This document shows, piece after piece, positions 32,962-41,600 of a stretch of 64,000 nt of DNA. The notes under the pieces are model-generated. The model ran no database searches. It saw only the letters and a program-made list of their open reading frames with translations, and had not been told where the DNA came from. Source of the stretch: Danxiaibacter flavus (lineage in GTDB: Bacteria > Bacteroidota > Bacteroidia > Chitinophagales > Chitinophagaceae); assembly GCF_041060425.1 (NCBI RefSeq), contig NZ_JAULBC010000001.1, forward strand, positions 992,001 to 1,056,000, in the 5' to 3' direction. A program made the translations under genes and the position numbers. The first letter of the stretch is position 1. The number at the start of each line of letters is the position of its first letter.

Positions 32962-34335
32962 TTATTGTACCGGCACAAGCTTATAAACCTTGCCTGCATT
33001 GCCGGAAGGGCCTGTATTTCCTGAAACAGTCAGGTAGATCTCGCCATCTGAATCCTGCCCAAAACCTTTGAGATAATATCCTAAATCATTTGGATAAGTT
33101 TTTAAAGGAACCAGGTCATAGCTCCATGGTCCGCTGTCACTTGTTTGCGCGATGAACAGTTGTCCGTCAGGGCTTCCGTTTGTTTGTGAGAAGGTTCCAA
33201 AAAGATATTTGCCCTCGTAGTTAGGTATAGCTTTGCCACGATAAACATTTCCACCAATGATGGTTGTTGCTTTTCCGCCTTGCGGATTTGCTGCATTATT
33301 TACTTCAATTACAGGATCAATTAATTTTTCTCCGAATTTACCTGTGTCCGGGCATGCTGACATTACCTGCAAAGGATTTGCAGCATCAAAGCAGTGTGAT
33401 CCTTCCTTAACATTCCAGCCGTAGTTTCCACCTTTTTCCACAACATCAATTTCTTCATATAGACTTTGGCCCGCATCGCCCGCAATTAGTTTGCGAGCGC
33501 CGCCCATATCAAATGAAAAACGGTAAGGATTGCGAAATCCGTAAGCATAAATTTCATCCAATCCGGTTTTGCCTACAAACGGGTTGTCTGAAGGGACTGC
33601 ATAGGGTTTAGCTCCGTTAACGTCAATACGGAGGATGTTGCCAAAGAGGTTAGCTTCAATATCCTGGCCATTGCCTCCTGCGTTAGCTGTATACCAGTCA
33701 TCAACATGTCCGGGTGCAACGTCATTGGCAGCACCTCCATCGCCTATGGCTATATAAAGATATCCGTCTGATCCAAAAGCAATGGTGCCTCCGTTATGAT
33801 TGGATTGTGGATCATCCAGTTCAAGCAAACGTCTTTCAGAACCCATATCCGCAACATTAGGGTCGCCTGATACTTTATATTCTGCAATCACACTCAGGTT
33901 ATCCCATGTCGTTCCGCCTGCGGGAGCGCCAGGGCGGGGCGGGGCCGTGTAATAAATGTAAAACAGGCCGTTGGTTTTATAATTGGGGTGAAAAGCCAGC
34001 CCGAGTAATCCTCTTTCATCATAGGCAGCGTTCAGGCTAACCATTTTACTGGTGACATCCATAAATGGAGCAGCCATTTTCTTGCCCTGGGCATCCAACA
34101 GCCAAATCTTTCCTGATTGATCCAGAACTGCCAATCGTTTTGAATCATCCGGAATTGAAATAACTCCCAACGGCGAAACAAGGCTATCTGCAACCAGTTT
34201 CAAATCAACTCCCTTAACAGGAGGAGGTGGTGGTTCATCATGCTTTTTGCAGCTCTGCATAAAAAGCGAAATGCCCAGCAGTACCGCAATACTAAAGCCT
34301 GCGGTAGTCATCTTGCTTTTGTTTGATCCTTTCAT
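32962..34335 (-). CDS. PQQ-dependent sugar dehydrogenase-like lipoprotein
   Basis: The 457-residue product has a lipoprotein signal with Cys29 (LFMQSC-KKHDE), a short proline run (EPPPPPVKG) and a six-bladed beta-propeller of the glucose/sorbosone dehydrogenase family: DERGLLGLAFHPNYKTNG, HNGGTIAFGSDGYLYIAIGD, ARGNPY-like GFRNPYRFSFD, AGDAGQSLYEEIDVVEKGGNYGW, IIGGNVYRGKAIP. The HNGG and GDGG-type loops supply calcium and PQQ contacts in the family. It should oxidise sugars in the periplasm or at the surface; many family members of this type have no proven PQQ use. No pqq synthesis genes are in the window. Confidence 0.9.
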   Translation of the reverse strand: MKGSNKSKMTTAGFSIAVLLGISLFMQSCKKHDEPPPPPVKGVDLKLVADSLVSPLGVISIPDDSKRLAVLDQSGKIWLLDAQGKKMAAPFMDVTSKMVSLNAAYDERGLLGLAFHPNYKTNGLFYIYYTAPPRPGAPAGGTTWDNLSVIAEYKVSGDPNVADMGSERRLLELDDPQSNHNGGTIAFGSDGYLYIAIGDGGAANDVAPGHVDDWYTANAGGNGQDIEANLFGNILRIDVNGAKPYAVPSDNPFVGKTGLDEIYAYGFRNPYRFSFDMGGARKLIAGDAGQSLYEEIDVVEKGGNYGWNVKEGSHCFDAANPLQVMSACPDTGKFGEKLIDPVIEVNNAANPQGGKATTIIGGNVYRGKAIPNYEGKYLFGTFSQTNGSPDGQLFIAQTSDSGPWSYDLVPLKTYPNDLGYYLKGFGQDSDGEIYLTVSGNTGPSGNAGKVYKLVPVQ

Positions 34336-34505
34336 AAGTGTAACTATTAGTAGTGAAAAAATTACTATTGAAAGAATGTTCGTATAAACGAACGACCTGT
34401 CAGGTCTTAAACAAAAGAGTAAGTTGGTTTAATGAGTATAAGTCCCCTGATTAATTAAAACGTCGTAATTGCTTGCCGGTTGCCAGTATGCAATTTTTTA
34501 ATGCT

Positions 34506-34549
34506 GAATGTTTTTTGGTGGATCAGAATAATCTCACCAAAAAACATTC
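34506..34549. other. 15-bp perfect hairpin upstream of the sugar dehydrogenase gene
   Basis: GAATGTTTTTTGGTG (34506-34520) and CACCAAAAAACATTC (34535-34549) enclose a 14-base loop. It lies downstream of the beta-barrel gene and 171 bases upstream of the dehydrogenase start. T-rich tract is within the stem, so termination is possible but not clear. Confidence 0.7.
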
Positions 34550-34613
34550 CGGCTTACAGATGTTGTTATTGCGACATTGAATGTCACTGGCTATAATCGC
34601 TGATACTCAGCCG

Positions 34614-35132
34614 TTAGTCATTTCTTCTTCCAAATGTAAAAGCATGAGAAATTCTGAAGGAAAATGTATTTGTTGCGTAGCTGGCGAAACAATGTTCATA
34701 ACGTAGTCCAATATTAAGTTGAACAATTCCACCTGGCTCAAAAAGATAGCCAAAGCCTGCTCCGGCTGTTGGACCACCGGGCTTAGCATCACTATATATG
34801 CCATCCTGGTTATGTGTTTGAAGCGTGGTGTAACCGAAACTGTAACCGGCATATGGTTCAACATAAAGGCCGCTGCCGGATTGATTCAGTGTATATCGAT
34901 AACCGGCAAGGCACGGTATCAGCGCCAATTCTTCATCATTACTTTTAAAATAGCGAACTCCGCCTTCAAGTGTAATGTAATTGACCTCTGCAACAGGGAT
35001 ACTAAAGTTTAAAAAAGCACTAAGCCCGGTAGCTTTAAAGTTTTTTGAAGAGATATGCGAGACTTCTATCTGTGCATAAGAAAATTTCAATCCGATCGTC
35101 AACACGACGAATAGCAGCAGTTTTGTTTTCAT
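34614..35132 (-). CDS. Small outer-membrane beta-barrel protein
   Basis: A 172-residue protein with signal peptide (1-20, ends FSYAQ) and alternating hydrophobic strands of an 8-stranded OmpX/OmpW-like barrel: GLSAFLNFSIPVAEVNYITLE, LALIPCLAGYRYTLNQSG, YVEPYAGYSFGYTTLQ, PTAGAGFGYLFEPGG, IVQLNIGLRYEH, and terminal FSFRISHAFTFG. Function unknown; such proteins are common structural or adhesion barrels. The C-terminus continues RRND after the last strand. Transcribed alone. Confidence 0.85.
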   Translation of the reverse strand: MKTKLLLFVVLTIGLKFSYAQIEVSHISSKNFKATGLSAFLNFSIPVAEVNYITLEGGVRYFKSNDEELALIPCLAGYRYTLNQSGSGLYVEPYAGYSFGYTTLQTHNQDGIYSDAKPGGPTAGAGFGYLFEPGGIVQLNIGLRYEHCFASYATNTFSFRISHAFTFGRRND

Positions 35133-35450
35133 GAGGATAATGGTTAGAGTTTTGTTTAAAGATGAATTTTAATAGTTTAGGGCGCAAATATATGGAAAAC
35201 TAATTCATATAGCCTTCTATATCACTAGTGAATAGTGAATGGTCAATGGTGAAGGTTCGAGCTGGCTAAGTAAATGTATCATCGTTTAAATGTTATTATT
35301 ATCCTGAGCAAAAGTTCTTAGGCGCTCTTATATTTCTTAAATGGTCTAACAACTTCGCTGCGATCCGGCTTTAGGCTTTACGCTTTGGGCTTTAAGCCTT
35401 ATCAGTTGTTTACAAAAAATATTGGTGCGGCCGACTAAACACAATCAAAA
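35133..35450. repeat. Intergenic region with AGTGAATGGTCAATGG and GGCTTTAGGCTTT words
   Basis: 35227-35254 iterates agtgaatagtgaatggtcaatgg; 35367-35398 iterates ggctttaggctttacgctttgggctttaagcc. The first family recurs at about 60255-60285, the second at 42555-42746. No gene is visible in this stretch. Confidence 0.6.
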
Positions 35451-35486
35451 TAAAAATCCCCGCTTCAGTTGAAACGGGGATTTTTA
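35451..35486 (-). terminator. Rho-independent terminator of the aconitase gene
   Basis: TAAAAATCCCC-G and C-GGGGATTTTTA arms around a 12-base loop (CTTCAGTTGAAA). On the minus strand the second arm ends in a T-run, 23 bases after the aconitase stop. Confidence 0.85.
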
Positions 35487-35508
35487 TTTGCGTTGCTTTC
35501 AGGTAAGC

Positions 35509-37779
35509 TTAGTTAGCTGCTACCTGTCTGCGAATAATATTCAAAGCACCTCCGGCTTTAAACCATTCAATCTGTTGTGCATTGTATGTATGGTTTGCAA
35601 CTATGGTGTCTGAAGAACCATCTTTATGATGCAATACAATTTCCAACGGTTTGCCTGGTTCAAATGAAGTAAGACCAATTATGTCAACGATGTCATCTTC
35701 CTGAATCTTGTCGTAATCATTCTTATCTGCAAAAGTAAGCGCAAGCATACCTTGCTTTTTAAGATTGGTTTCGTGGATACGTGCAAATGATTTGGTAAGT
35801 ACTACGCGAACGCCAAGGTGACGTGGTTCCATCGCTGCATGCTCACGTGAAGAACCTTCACCATAGTTTTCGTCACCCACAACAATTGATCCTATACCAG
35901 CTGCTTTATAAGCACGCTGTGTAGCAGGAACGGGGCCATATTCACCTGTAAGCTGATTCTTGATATTATCAGTTTTATCGTTGTAGAAGTTTACAGCACC
36001 AATTAACATGTTATTGGAGATGTTATCCAGGTGACCACGGAATTTCAACCATGGACCAGCCATAGAGATATGGTCAGTTGTACATTTTCCTTTCGCTTTG
36101 ATCAACAGTTTCAGACCTTTCAGATCAGTACCTTCCCATGCAGCAAACGGATCAAGTAATTGTAAACGGTTAGAAGTAGGAGATACTTCTACTTTTACAC
36201 CACTACCGTCAGCAGCAGGAGCCTGGTATCCGGGATCATCAACATCAAATCCTTTTGTCGGAAGTTCATCTCCGCTTGGAGGATCAAGTTTCACTTGCTC
36301 ACCTTTCTCATTTACAAGTGTATCTGTAAGTGGGTTAAAGGTAAGGTCGCCTGCAATGGCTAATGCTGTCACTAATTCAGGAGAAGCAACAAAAGCGTAT
36401 GTATTTGGGTTGCCATCAGCACGCTTCGCAAAGTTTCTGTTGAAGCTGTGAACGATGGTATTTTTTTCTGCCTTTTCAGCACCAACTCTGTCCCACATAC
36501 CAATACAAGGTCCGCAGGCATTGGCAAATACTTTTGCACCTATTGTATCAAATACATCCAGGAAGCCATCTCTTTCAATGGTGTAGCGAACTTGCTCAGA
36601 ACCTGGAGTAATCGTAAATTCTGCTTTTGTTTTCAGGCCTTTTTCTGAAACCTGTTTGGCAAGGCTTACGGCTCTTGAAATATCTTCATAAGAAGAGTTA
36701 GTACAGCTACCGATCAAACCCACTTCAATTTTTGTAGGCCATCCATTGGCAACTGCAGTTTCTTTCATTTTTGAGATAGGAGTAGCAAGGTCTGGAGTAA
36801 ATGGTCCGTTCAGGTGTGGTTCCAGTTCGCTCAGATTGATCTCAATCACCTGGTCGAAATATTTTTCAGGGTCAGCGTAAACTTCAGCATCGGCGGTCAG
36901 GTGCTCTTTTACGCCATTTGCCATTTCTGCAACATCACCACGGCCGGTTGCACGCAGGTAACGTTCCATGCTTTCGTCGTAACCAAAGGTTGATGTGGTT
37001 GCACCAATCTCGGCGCCCATGTTACAAATTGTGCCTTTTCCGGTACAGCTCATGCTTGTTGCACCTTCGCCAAAATATTCTACAATACAACCGGTACCAC
37101 CCTTTACAGTTAAAATGCCGGCTACTTTCAGGATAACGTCTTTAGGAGCGGCCCAGCCATTTAATTTGCCGGTGAGTTTAATACCGATCAGTTTGGGCCA
37201 TTTCAGTTCCCATGGTAATCCTGCCATCACGTCGCACGCATCAGCACCACCAACACCTATTGCAATCATACCTAAGCCACCGGCGTTAACCGTATGGCTG
37301 TCGGTTCCTATCATCATTCCGCCAGGGAACGCATAGTTTTCCAGAACTACCTGGTGAATAATACCGGCGCCTGGTTTCCAGAAACCGATACCATATTTAT
37401 TAGATACAGATGCAAGGAAATCATATACTTCCTTGCTCTCATTTACTGCTTTTTCGAGGTCAATTTTGGCTTCGGTTTTTGCTGTGATCAGGTGGTCGCA
37501 GTGAACGGTAGAAGGTACTGCCACTTTAGGGCGTCCCGCCTGCATAAATTGCAATAAAGCCATTTGAGCGGTAGCGTCCTGCATGGCAACGCGGTCAGGA
37601 GCAAAGTCAACATAGCTTTTACCTCTCTCAAAACCCTGTAAAGCCTGGTCTGTATGCAGGTGCGCAAATAATATTTTTTCTGATAATGTTAAAGGCCTGC
37701 CGAGGAATTTACGAGCGGCGTCAACTTTTCCTGGTATCTCTGCGTATACCTTCTTGATCATTTCAATGTCAAAAGCCAT
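35509..37779 (-). CDS. acn: Aconitate hydratase (mitochondrial type)
   Basis: The 756-residue enzyme interconverts citrate and isocitrate in the TCA cycle. The length and order of domains match the mitochondrial-type aconitase found in Bacteroidota rather than the longer AcnA/IRP or AcnB forms. Visible: VPSTVHCDHL, GIGFWKPGAGIIHQVVLENYAFPGG, IGTDSHTVNAGGLG, the [4Fe-4S] cysteines C359 (GSCTNSSYED) and C422/C425 (ANACGPCIGMW), SFNRNFAKRADGNPNTYAFVASP is the substrate loop start, and the swivel domain with GDENYGEGSSREHAAMEPR. Cytoplasmic; monocistronic with its own terminator. Confidence 0.96.
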   Translation of the reverse strand: MAFDIEMIKKVYAEIPGKVDAARKFLGRPLTLSEKILFAHLHTDQALQGFERGKSYVDFAPDRVAMQDATAQMALLQFMQAGRPKVAVPSTVHCDHLITAKTEAKIDLEKAVNESKEVYDFLASVSNKYGIGFWKPGAGIIHQVVLENYAFPGGMMIGTDSHTVNAGGLGMIAIGVGGADACDVMAGLPWELKWPKLIGIKLTGKLNGWAAPKDVILKVAGILTVKGGTGCIVEYFGEGATSMSCTGKGTICNMGAEIGATTSTFGYDESMERYLRATGRGDVAEMANGVKEHLTADAEVYADPEKYFDQVIEINLSELEPHLNGPFTPDLATPISKMKETAVANGWPTKIEVGLIGSCTNSSYEDISRAVSLAKQVSEKGLKTKAEFTITPGSEQVRYTIERDGFLDVFDTIGAKVFANACGPCIGMWDRVGAEKAEKNTIVHSFNRNFAKRADGNPNTYAFVASPELVTALAIAGDLTFNPLTDTLVNEKGEQVKLDPPSGDELPTKGFDVDDPGYQAPAADGSGVKVEVSPTSNRLQLLDPFAAWEGTDLKGLKLLIKAKGKCTTDHISMAGPWLKFRGHLDNISNNMLIGAVNFYNDKTDNIKNQLTGEYGPVPATQRAYKAAGIGSIVVGDENYGEGSSREHAAMEPRHLGVRVVLTKSFARIHETNLKKQGMLALTFADKNDYDKIQEDDIVDIIGLTSFEPGKPLEIVLHHKDGSSDTIVANHTYNAQQIEWFKAGGALNIIRRQVAAN

Positions 37780-38096
37780 AATGATAAAATTTTATAGTAT
37801 TATATCTGGGTTCGCAAATTGAAAATAGGTTAGATGCAGGATGCGTGTTACATGGCAACTTTCAATCTGCATTTTGCGTTGCGAATTTACGTTAAAAAAA
37901 ATGTCTGAACCGGTATTTTTCACATAAAATGCCGCAGTATTGTTAATTACATAAAGCCGCAACGGTTAGAAAAGTCTTAAAACAAATGGTTATATGTTTT
38001 TGCCTTTTTTTATAATATATTGCCCTTAAGTATAGATAACCGGCCAAAATGCCAGATGCCTGAACAACAATTATTTAACCTATAATAGTTTTTTTG

Positions 38097-38129
38097 AAAA
38101 ATTGATTGTTGCAAATTGAATCAATTTTT
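38097..38129 (+). other. Terminator-like hairpin just upstream of the pspC start
   Basis: AAAAATTGATT (38097-38107), loop of 11, AATCAATTTTT (38119-38129), followed by T and AAATTGCG. It ends 12 bases before the ATG at 38142. This could be an attenuator or a structure covering the translation start. The rest of 37780-38141 holds no gene. Confidence 0.6.
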
Positions 38130-38141
38130 TAAATTGCGTAT

Positions 38142-38363
38142 ATGAACAAGTTGAGAAATTTCATCGAATGGCAGGCATTTGGTGTATGCTCAGCCATTGG
38201 GGAAAGACTGGGTATAGCTACCTCCCGTATCAGAATGTGGTTTATCTACATTTCTTTTTTAACGATGGGGTCGCCACTTATTGTGTATATGGTAATGGCC
38301 TTTTGGCTTAATATTAAAAAATACATGTTGAACGCAAAACGCAATCCTATTAAATACCTATAA
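38142..38363 (+). CDS. PspC-domain protein
   Basis: The 73-residue product matches the PspC domain: GVCSAIGERLGIATSRIRMWFIY-type N-terminal half is seen as FGVCSAIGERLGI followed by SRIRMWFIYISFLTMGSPL and a transmembrane helix (about 35-56, IVYMVMAFWLNIKKY). PspC proteins sit in the inner membrane and relate to envelope stress. Two AraC-type regulator genes follow after 13 and 11 bases, so it heads a three-gene operon with them. Short single-domain forms are usual in Bacteroidota. Confidence 0.88.
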   Translation: MNKLRNFIEWQAFGVCSAIGERLGIATSRIRMWFIYISFLTMGSPLIVYMVMAFWLNIKKYMLNAKRNPIKYL

Positions 38364-38376
38364 AATCCAATAGCTT

Positions 38377-39327
38377 TTGCTTGAAGTCAATTATAACCAA
38401 ACCAATTTTGAAGAACTCTTAAAGCATTTTTCCCGTACGTTTAAGGTGAAGGTGAAAACTGACACCATCTATTTGCCGGAGGACATCGGAGAAGGATATT
38501 TCCGCATTTTTTCAATCAACGGCCTGGAAATTCTTATATCCAACTATACGCTTAAACAAAATGTATTGTTCAAAAGGAATAAGATAGCTAAAGAGATTTA
38601 CACTTTCAGGTTTGATGAAATGCTGCAGGAAACAGGCGAATCTTCGCCGAAATCTTCTGTGTTGCTATCCTGTACAACGCACGACTGGCTTTTTTTGCAC
38701 CCCGCAGGCGTTCATCTGAACAGTGCATCCGTGATCATTTCTAAAGAGTGGCTACACAATTTTTTAGGAAGTGAAGAGAGTGCAAATGATATCCGGAAAT
38801 TTCTGATGCTGCAAACAAACCTGTTTATTTACGAACCGCTGGATGCTGAATATAAAACGGTTTTGACGGATTTGATCTGCTGTTTGAATGACAAACGTTT
38901 TGAGCAACTGAGTGTTTTTAACAGAATAATGCTTCTTATTGAACGTTTTTTTACAAGAATTCTTTATAAAATCAATGAAACAAATTTTGATGTAAAAGTT
39001 TCAACCGAAGACATTGAGCGTTTGAAGAAAGTTGAGGCTGAATTATTGAAAGATTTTACCGCCGAGCCCCTGAGTATTAACAAGCTGGCCAAACTGGCCG
39101 CTATGAGTCCTACCAAACTTAAATCAGTGTTTAAGGAAATATATGGCATACCTATATACCAGTATTTTCAAAAATCACGTATGAACAAAGCGAAAGCGAT
39201 GTTACTTTCTAAAAAATATAGTGTAAAAGAAGTAGGACTTGAATTGGGGTATACGAACATGAGTAATTTTGCGAAGGCGTTTAGTAAATCCTTCGGTCAG
39301 CTCCCCAGCGAAGTGTCCGGTAAATAA
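38377..39327 (+). CDS. AraC-family transcriptional regulator (first of a tandem pair)
   Basis: The 316-residue frame starts at TTG 38377 (LEVNYNQTNFEELLKHFSR); no ATG precedes conserved sequence, and the alignment with the next gene supports a start here. The N-terminal half (1-about 215) resembles no named sensor domain I can identify, with the linker LFIYEPLDAEYKTVLTDLI. The C-terminal AraC-type DNA-binding domain (about 225-313) shows two helix-turn-helix units: LSINKLAKLAAMSPTKLKSVF and YSVKEVGLELGYTNMSNFAKAF. It is 13 bases after pspC and likely responds to an envelope or metabolic signal (inference). Confidence 0.88.
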   Translation: MLEVNYNQTNFEELLKHFSRTFKVKVKTDTIYLPEDIGEGYFRIFSINGLEILISNYTLKQNVLFKRNKIAKEIYTFRFDEMLQETGESSPKSSVLLSCTTHDWLFLHPAGVHLNSASVIISKEWLHNFLGSEESANDIRKFLMLQTNLFIYEPLDAEYKTVLTDLICCLNDKRFEQLSVFNRIMLLIERFFTRILYKINETNFDVKVSTEDIERLKKVEAELLKDFTAEPLSINKLAKLAAMSPTKLKSVFKEIYGIPIYQYFQKSRMNKAKAMLLSKKYSVKEVGLELGYTNMSNFAKAFSKSFGQLPSEVSGK

Positions 39328-39338
39328 AAAAATAACCT

Positions 39339-40349
39339 GTGGAACTTTTATATAACAGCACTAACTACATTGACTTTCTGAGGCTGCTGGCGATCCAGTT
39401 TGGCGCGAAGGTGCACAATAATTTTATTCGTATACCAGACGCCATCGGAACGGGGTATGTTTGGGCTGAAAATCTTTCTGACGGGTTATCTATCCTGGTT
39501 ACAGATGGGGTCCTTAAAAAGGAATATATTTTCAACCGGCATCCTTCACATACGCAATCATATATCCTGCATTTCAATGATATAAATGCCGAATCTGACG
39601 GAGGGGGTGATAATCCGGACCTTAAAAACGGCGATTCACAAATACTTCAGCAGGCGGTTTTACTGGCCAACATTAATATAGCTACCAAGTTTGTATTGCC
39701 TGCAAATGTGCGGCTGCGTACAGTAAAAATCATTTTTGAGAAAAACAGCCTGCTTCCTTACATGACCAGTGAAGTGTTTGATGAATTTGTGGGAAGTTAT
39801 TTTTCTGAAATGGCTAAAACCCGTGTAATTGAGCCGCTCGATGCGGAATACAGGGATATTGTGGGGGAACTGATAAAGGAAAAAATAGATCATCCCCTCA
39901 GGAATATTTTTATTAATAACCGGGTTCGATTGTTGCTGGAAAGATTTGCCGTCAAAATTATGACACGCATATCTTCAAAATCCGACATGCAGAAATTGAG
40001 TGATGACGAAATTGCGCGGCTGATGATGGTGGAAGCGTTGCTGGTTAAGGATTACTCACTTTCTCCTCCTACGATAGATAAACTTTCCAAGCTTTCCGCA
40101 ATGAGCCCGACAAAGCTCAAAAGAGATTTTAAATCCATGTATGGATCGCCGATATACGAATACTACCAGAAGAACAGGATGGCTTATGCAAAAAAGCTGC
40201 TAACAAGCGGCAAGTATTCCATCAAAGAAATAGGTATGCTCGTTGGTTATAGTAACCTTGGCCATTTTGCAGCCGCTTTTAAAAAGGAGTTTGACGTTCT
40301 ACCCAGCGAGATGATCAATACCAAAGATATACGACTCGAATTTCAATAG
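39339..40349 (+). CDS. AraC-family transcriptional regulator (second of a tandem pair)
   Basis: A paralogue of the preceding gene, 336 residues, starting at GTG 39339 (ELLYNSTNYIDFLRLLAIQFG). It keeps the same layout: N-terminal domain with IPDAIGTGYVWAENLSDGL (compare LPEDIGEGYF in the first), linker RVIEPLDAEYRDIVGELI, and a C-terminal AraC domain with TIDKLSKLSAMSPTKLKRDF and YSIKEIGMLVGYSNLGHFAAAF. The two genes arose by tandem duplication but have diverged widely. The gap of 11 bases suggests co-translation. Word repeats begin directly after the stop. Confidence 0.88.
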   Translation: MELLYNSTNYIDFLRLLAIQFGAKVHNNFIRIPDAIGTGYVWAENLSDGLSILVTDGVLKKEYIFNRHPSHTQSYILHFNDINAESDGGGDNPDLKNGDSQILQQAVLLANINIATKFVLPANVRLRTVKIIFEKNSLLPYMTSEVFDEFVGSYFSEMAKTRVIEPLDAEYRDIVGELIKEKIDHPLRNIFINNRVRLLLERFAVKIMTRISSKSDMQKLSDDEIARLMMVEALLVKDYSLSPPTIDKLSKLSAMSPTKLKRDFKSMYGSPIYEYYQKNRMAYAKKLLTSGKYSIKEIGMLVGYSNLGHFAAAFKKEFDVLPSEMINTKDIRLEFQ

Positions 40350-40351
40350 CC

Positions 40352-40447
40352 GTGAGCTTTCAGCCATTAGCCGTCAGCTCACAGCCCTCTTACACGTCTT
40401 ACTATCTTACGATCTTACTGTCTTACTGTCTTACGGTCTTCCCCGTC
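40352..40447. repeat. AGCTTTCAGCC words plus TCTTACTGTCTTACGG tandem words
   Basis: 40352-40382 is an AGCTATCAGC-family run with GTGAGCT/AGCTCAC inverted ends; 40385-40445 iterates tcttacgatcttactgtcttacggtctt. It fills the whole gap between the convergent AraC gene and kdsA, just as the 17-bp repeat does at 7932-7999. Confidence 0.7.
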
Positions 40448-41269
40448 TCAGATGGCTTTCCTCAATCTCACCAGCTTTTCCAACAACCCTTCCAGCAGGT
40501 CCAGTTTCAGCATATTCGCTCCATCGCTTTTAGCAACGGCAGGGTTGGGATGTGTTTCGATGAACAAGCCATCCGCACCTGTTGCGATTGCTGCTTTGGC
40601 GATGGTTTCAATAAGCTGCGGATTTCCGCCGGTAACGCCTGATGTCTGGTTGGGCTGTTGCAGGCTGTGTGTGCAATCCATTATTACAGGAGCGTTGTGC
40701 TCTTTCATCCATGGAATGTTTCTATAGTCTACAACAAGGTCCTGGTAGCCAAAAGTGGTTCCGCGCTCAGTCAGCATCACCTTGTCATTGCCGGCCTTTC
40801 TAATTTTTTCAGCAGCGAATTGCATAGAAGGTCCGCTAAGGAACTGGCCTTTTTTTACATTCACTATTTTGCCTGTATCTGCTGCCGCCAGAAGAAGATC
40901 AGTCTGCCTGCACAAAAAAGCAGGGATCTGAAGTATATCAATGTATTCAGCCGCTACGGCAGCTTCATCATGCGCGTGAACATCGCTTGTTACCGGCAGT
41001 TTGTAATGTTCGCCTACTTTCTTCAACAAATGCAGACCGGTATCATCACCCAATCCCGTAAACGAGTTCGCGCTTGTACGATTGGCCTTTCTGTATGATG
41101 CTTTAAAAACGTAGGGAATGCCCAGGTTGCGACAAATGCCATATACTTTATCGGCAACTTCCATTACCAGTTCTTCACTTTCTACCACACAAGGTCCGGC
41201 AATAAGGAAGAAGTTATTGGAATCATATTGCTGATTGCTAAACAGATCTGAAAGAAATGGTGCTAACAT
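40448..41269 (-). CDS. kdsA: 3-deoxy-8-phosphooctulonate synthase (KDO-8-P synthase)
   Basis: The 273-residue enzyme condenses phosphoenolpyruvate with arabinose-5-phosphate, the first committed step to KDO for lipopolysaccharide. Visible: FFLIAGPCVVESEELVMEVA, VFKASYRKANRTSANSFTGLG, PVTSDVHAHDEA, ILQIPAFLCRQTDLL, VNVKKGQFLSGP, LTERGTTFGYQDLVVDYRNIP and VMDCTHSLQQPNQ. The GPCVVES and KASYRKANR segments are PEP-binding; C/H/E/D residues for the metal-dependent form are present (GPC Cys, MDCTHSLQ His). Cytoplasmic. It lies alone, convergent with the AraC gene. Confidence 0.96.
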   Translation of the reverse strand: MLAPFLSDLFSNQQYDSNNFFLIAGPCVVESEELVMEVADKVYGICRNLGIPYVFKASYRKANRTSANSFTGLGDDTGLHLLKKVGEHYKLPVTSDVHAHDEAAVAAEYIDILQIPAFLCRQTDLLLAAADTGKIVNVKKGQFLSGPSMQFAAEKIRKAGNDKVMLTERGTTFGYQDLVVDYRNIPWMKEHNAPVIMDCTHSLQQPNQTSGVTGGNPQLIETIAKAAIATGADGLFIETHPNPAVAKSDGANMLKLDLLEGLLEKLVRLRKAI

Positions 41270-41340
41270 AACTAAGTATTTGCTTTTTCAACTGCGAACT
41301 TACTGTAAGTTTTTCTTTTCTTTGCTGCCCGAGAAGAAAG

Positions 41341-41517
41341 GTTTGAACCACGGCGACACGAAGGCACGAAAATCGCCCAGATTCCAGGACATATATGTGG
41401 CGGCTACCAATAGGCTGATACCTGACAGCTGATACCTGATAGCTAAACGTGCATCTTATTGCCTTTGAGCCTTCGTGGCCCAAGCTGATAGCTCAAAGCT
41501 GATAGCTGACAGCTAAA
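41341..41517. repeat. Intergenic block of CACGAAGGC and AGCTGATACCTGACAGC words
   Basis: 41341-41372 (GTTTGAACCACGGCGACACG, then AAGGCACGAA) and 41462-41481 (CCTTTGAGCCTTCGTGGCCC) are inverted relatives; 41411-41446 and 41482-41517 are two direct AGCTGATAGC-family runs. I recall the 'TTTGAACCACGAAGGC' phrase as a widespread intergenic repeat. The spacer 41270-41600 between kdsA and the epimerase gene holds no coding sequence. Confidence 0.6.
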
Positions 41518-41600
41518 AGAGTGCAAGCGATTGACTACTTTTCGAGCCATCGTTTTTTATACTTTCAATTTTTGAAAAAATACTACTTAAATATTCAGTC

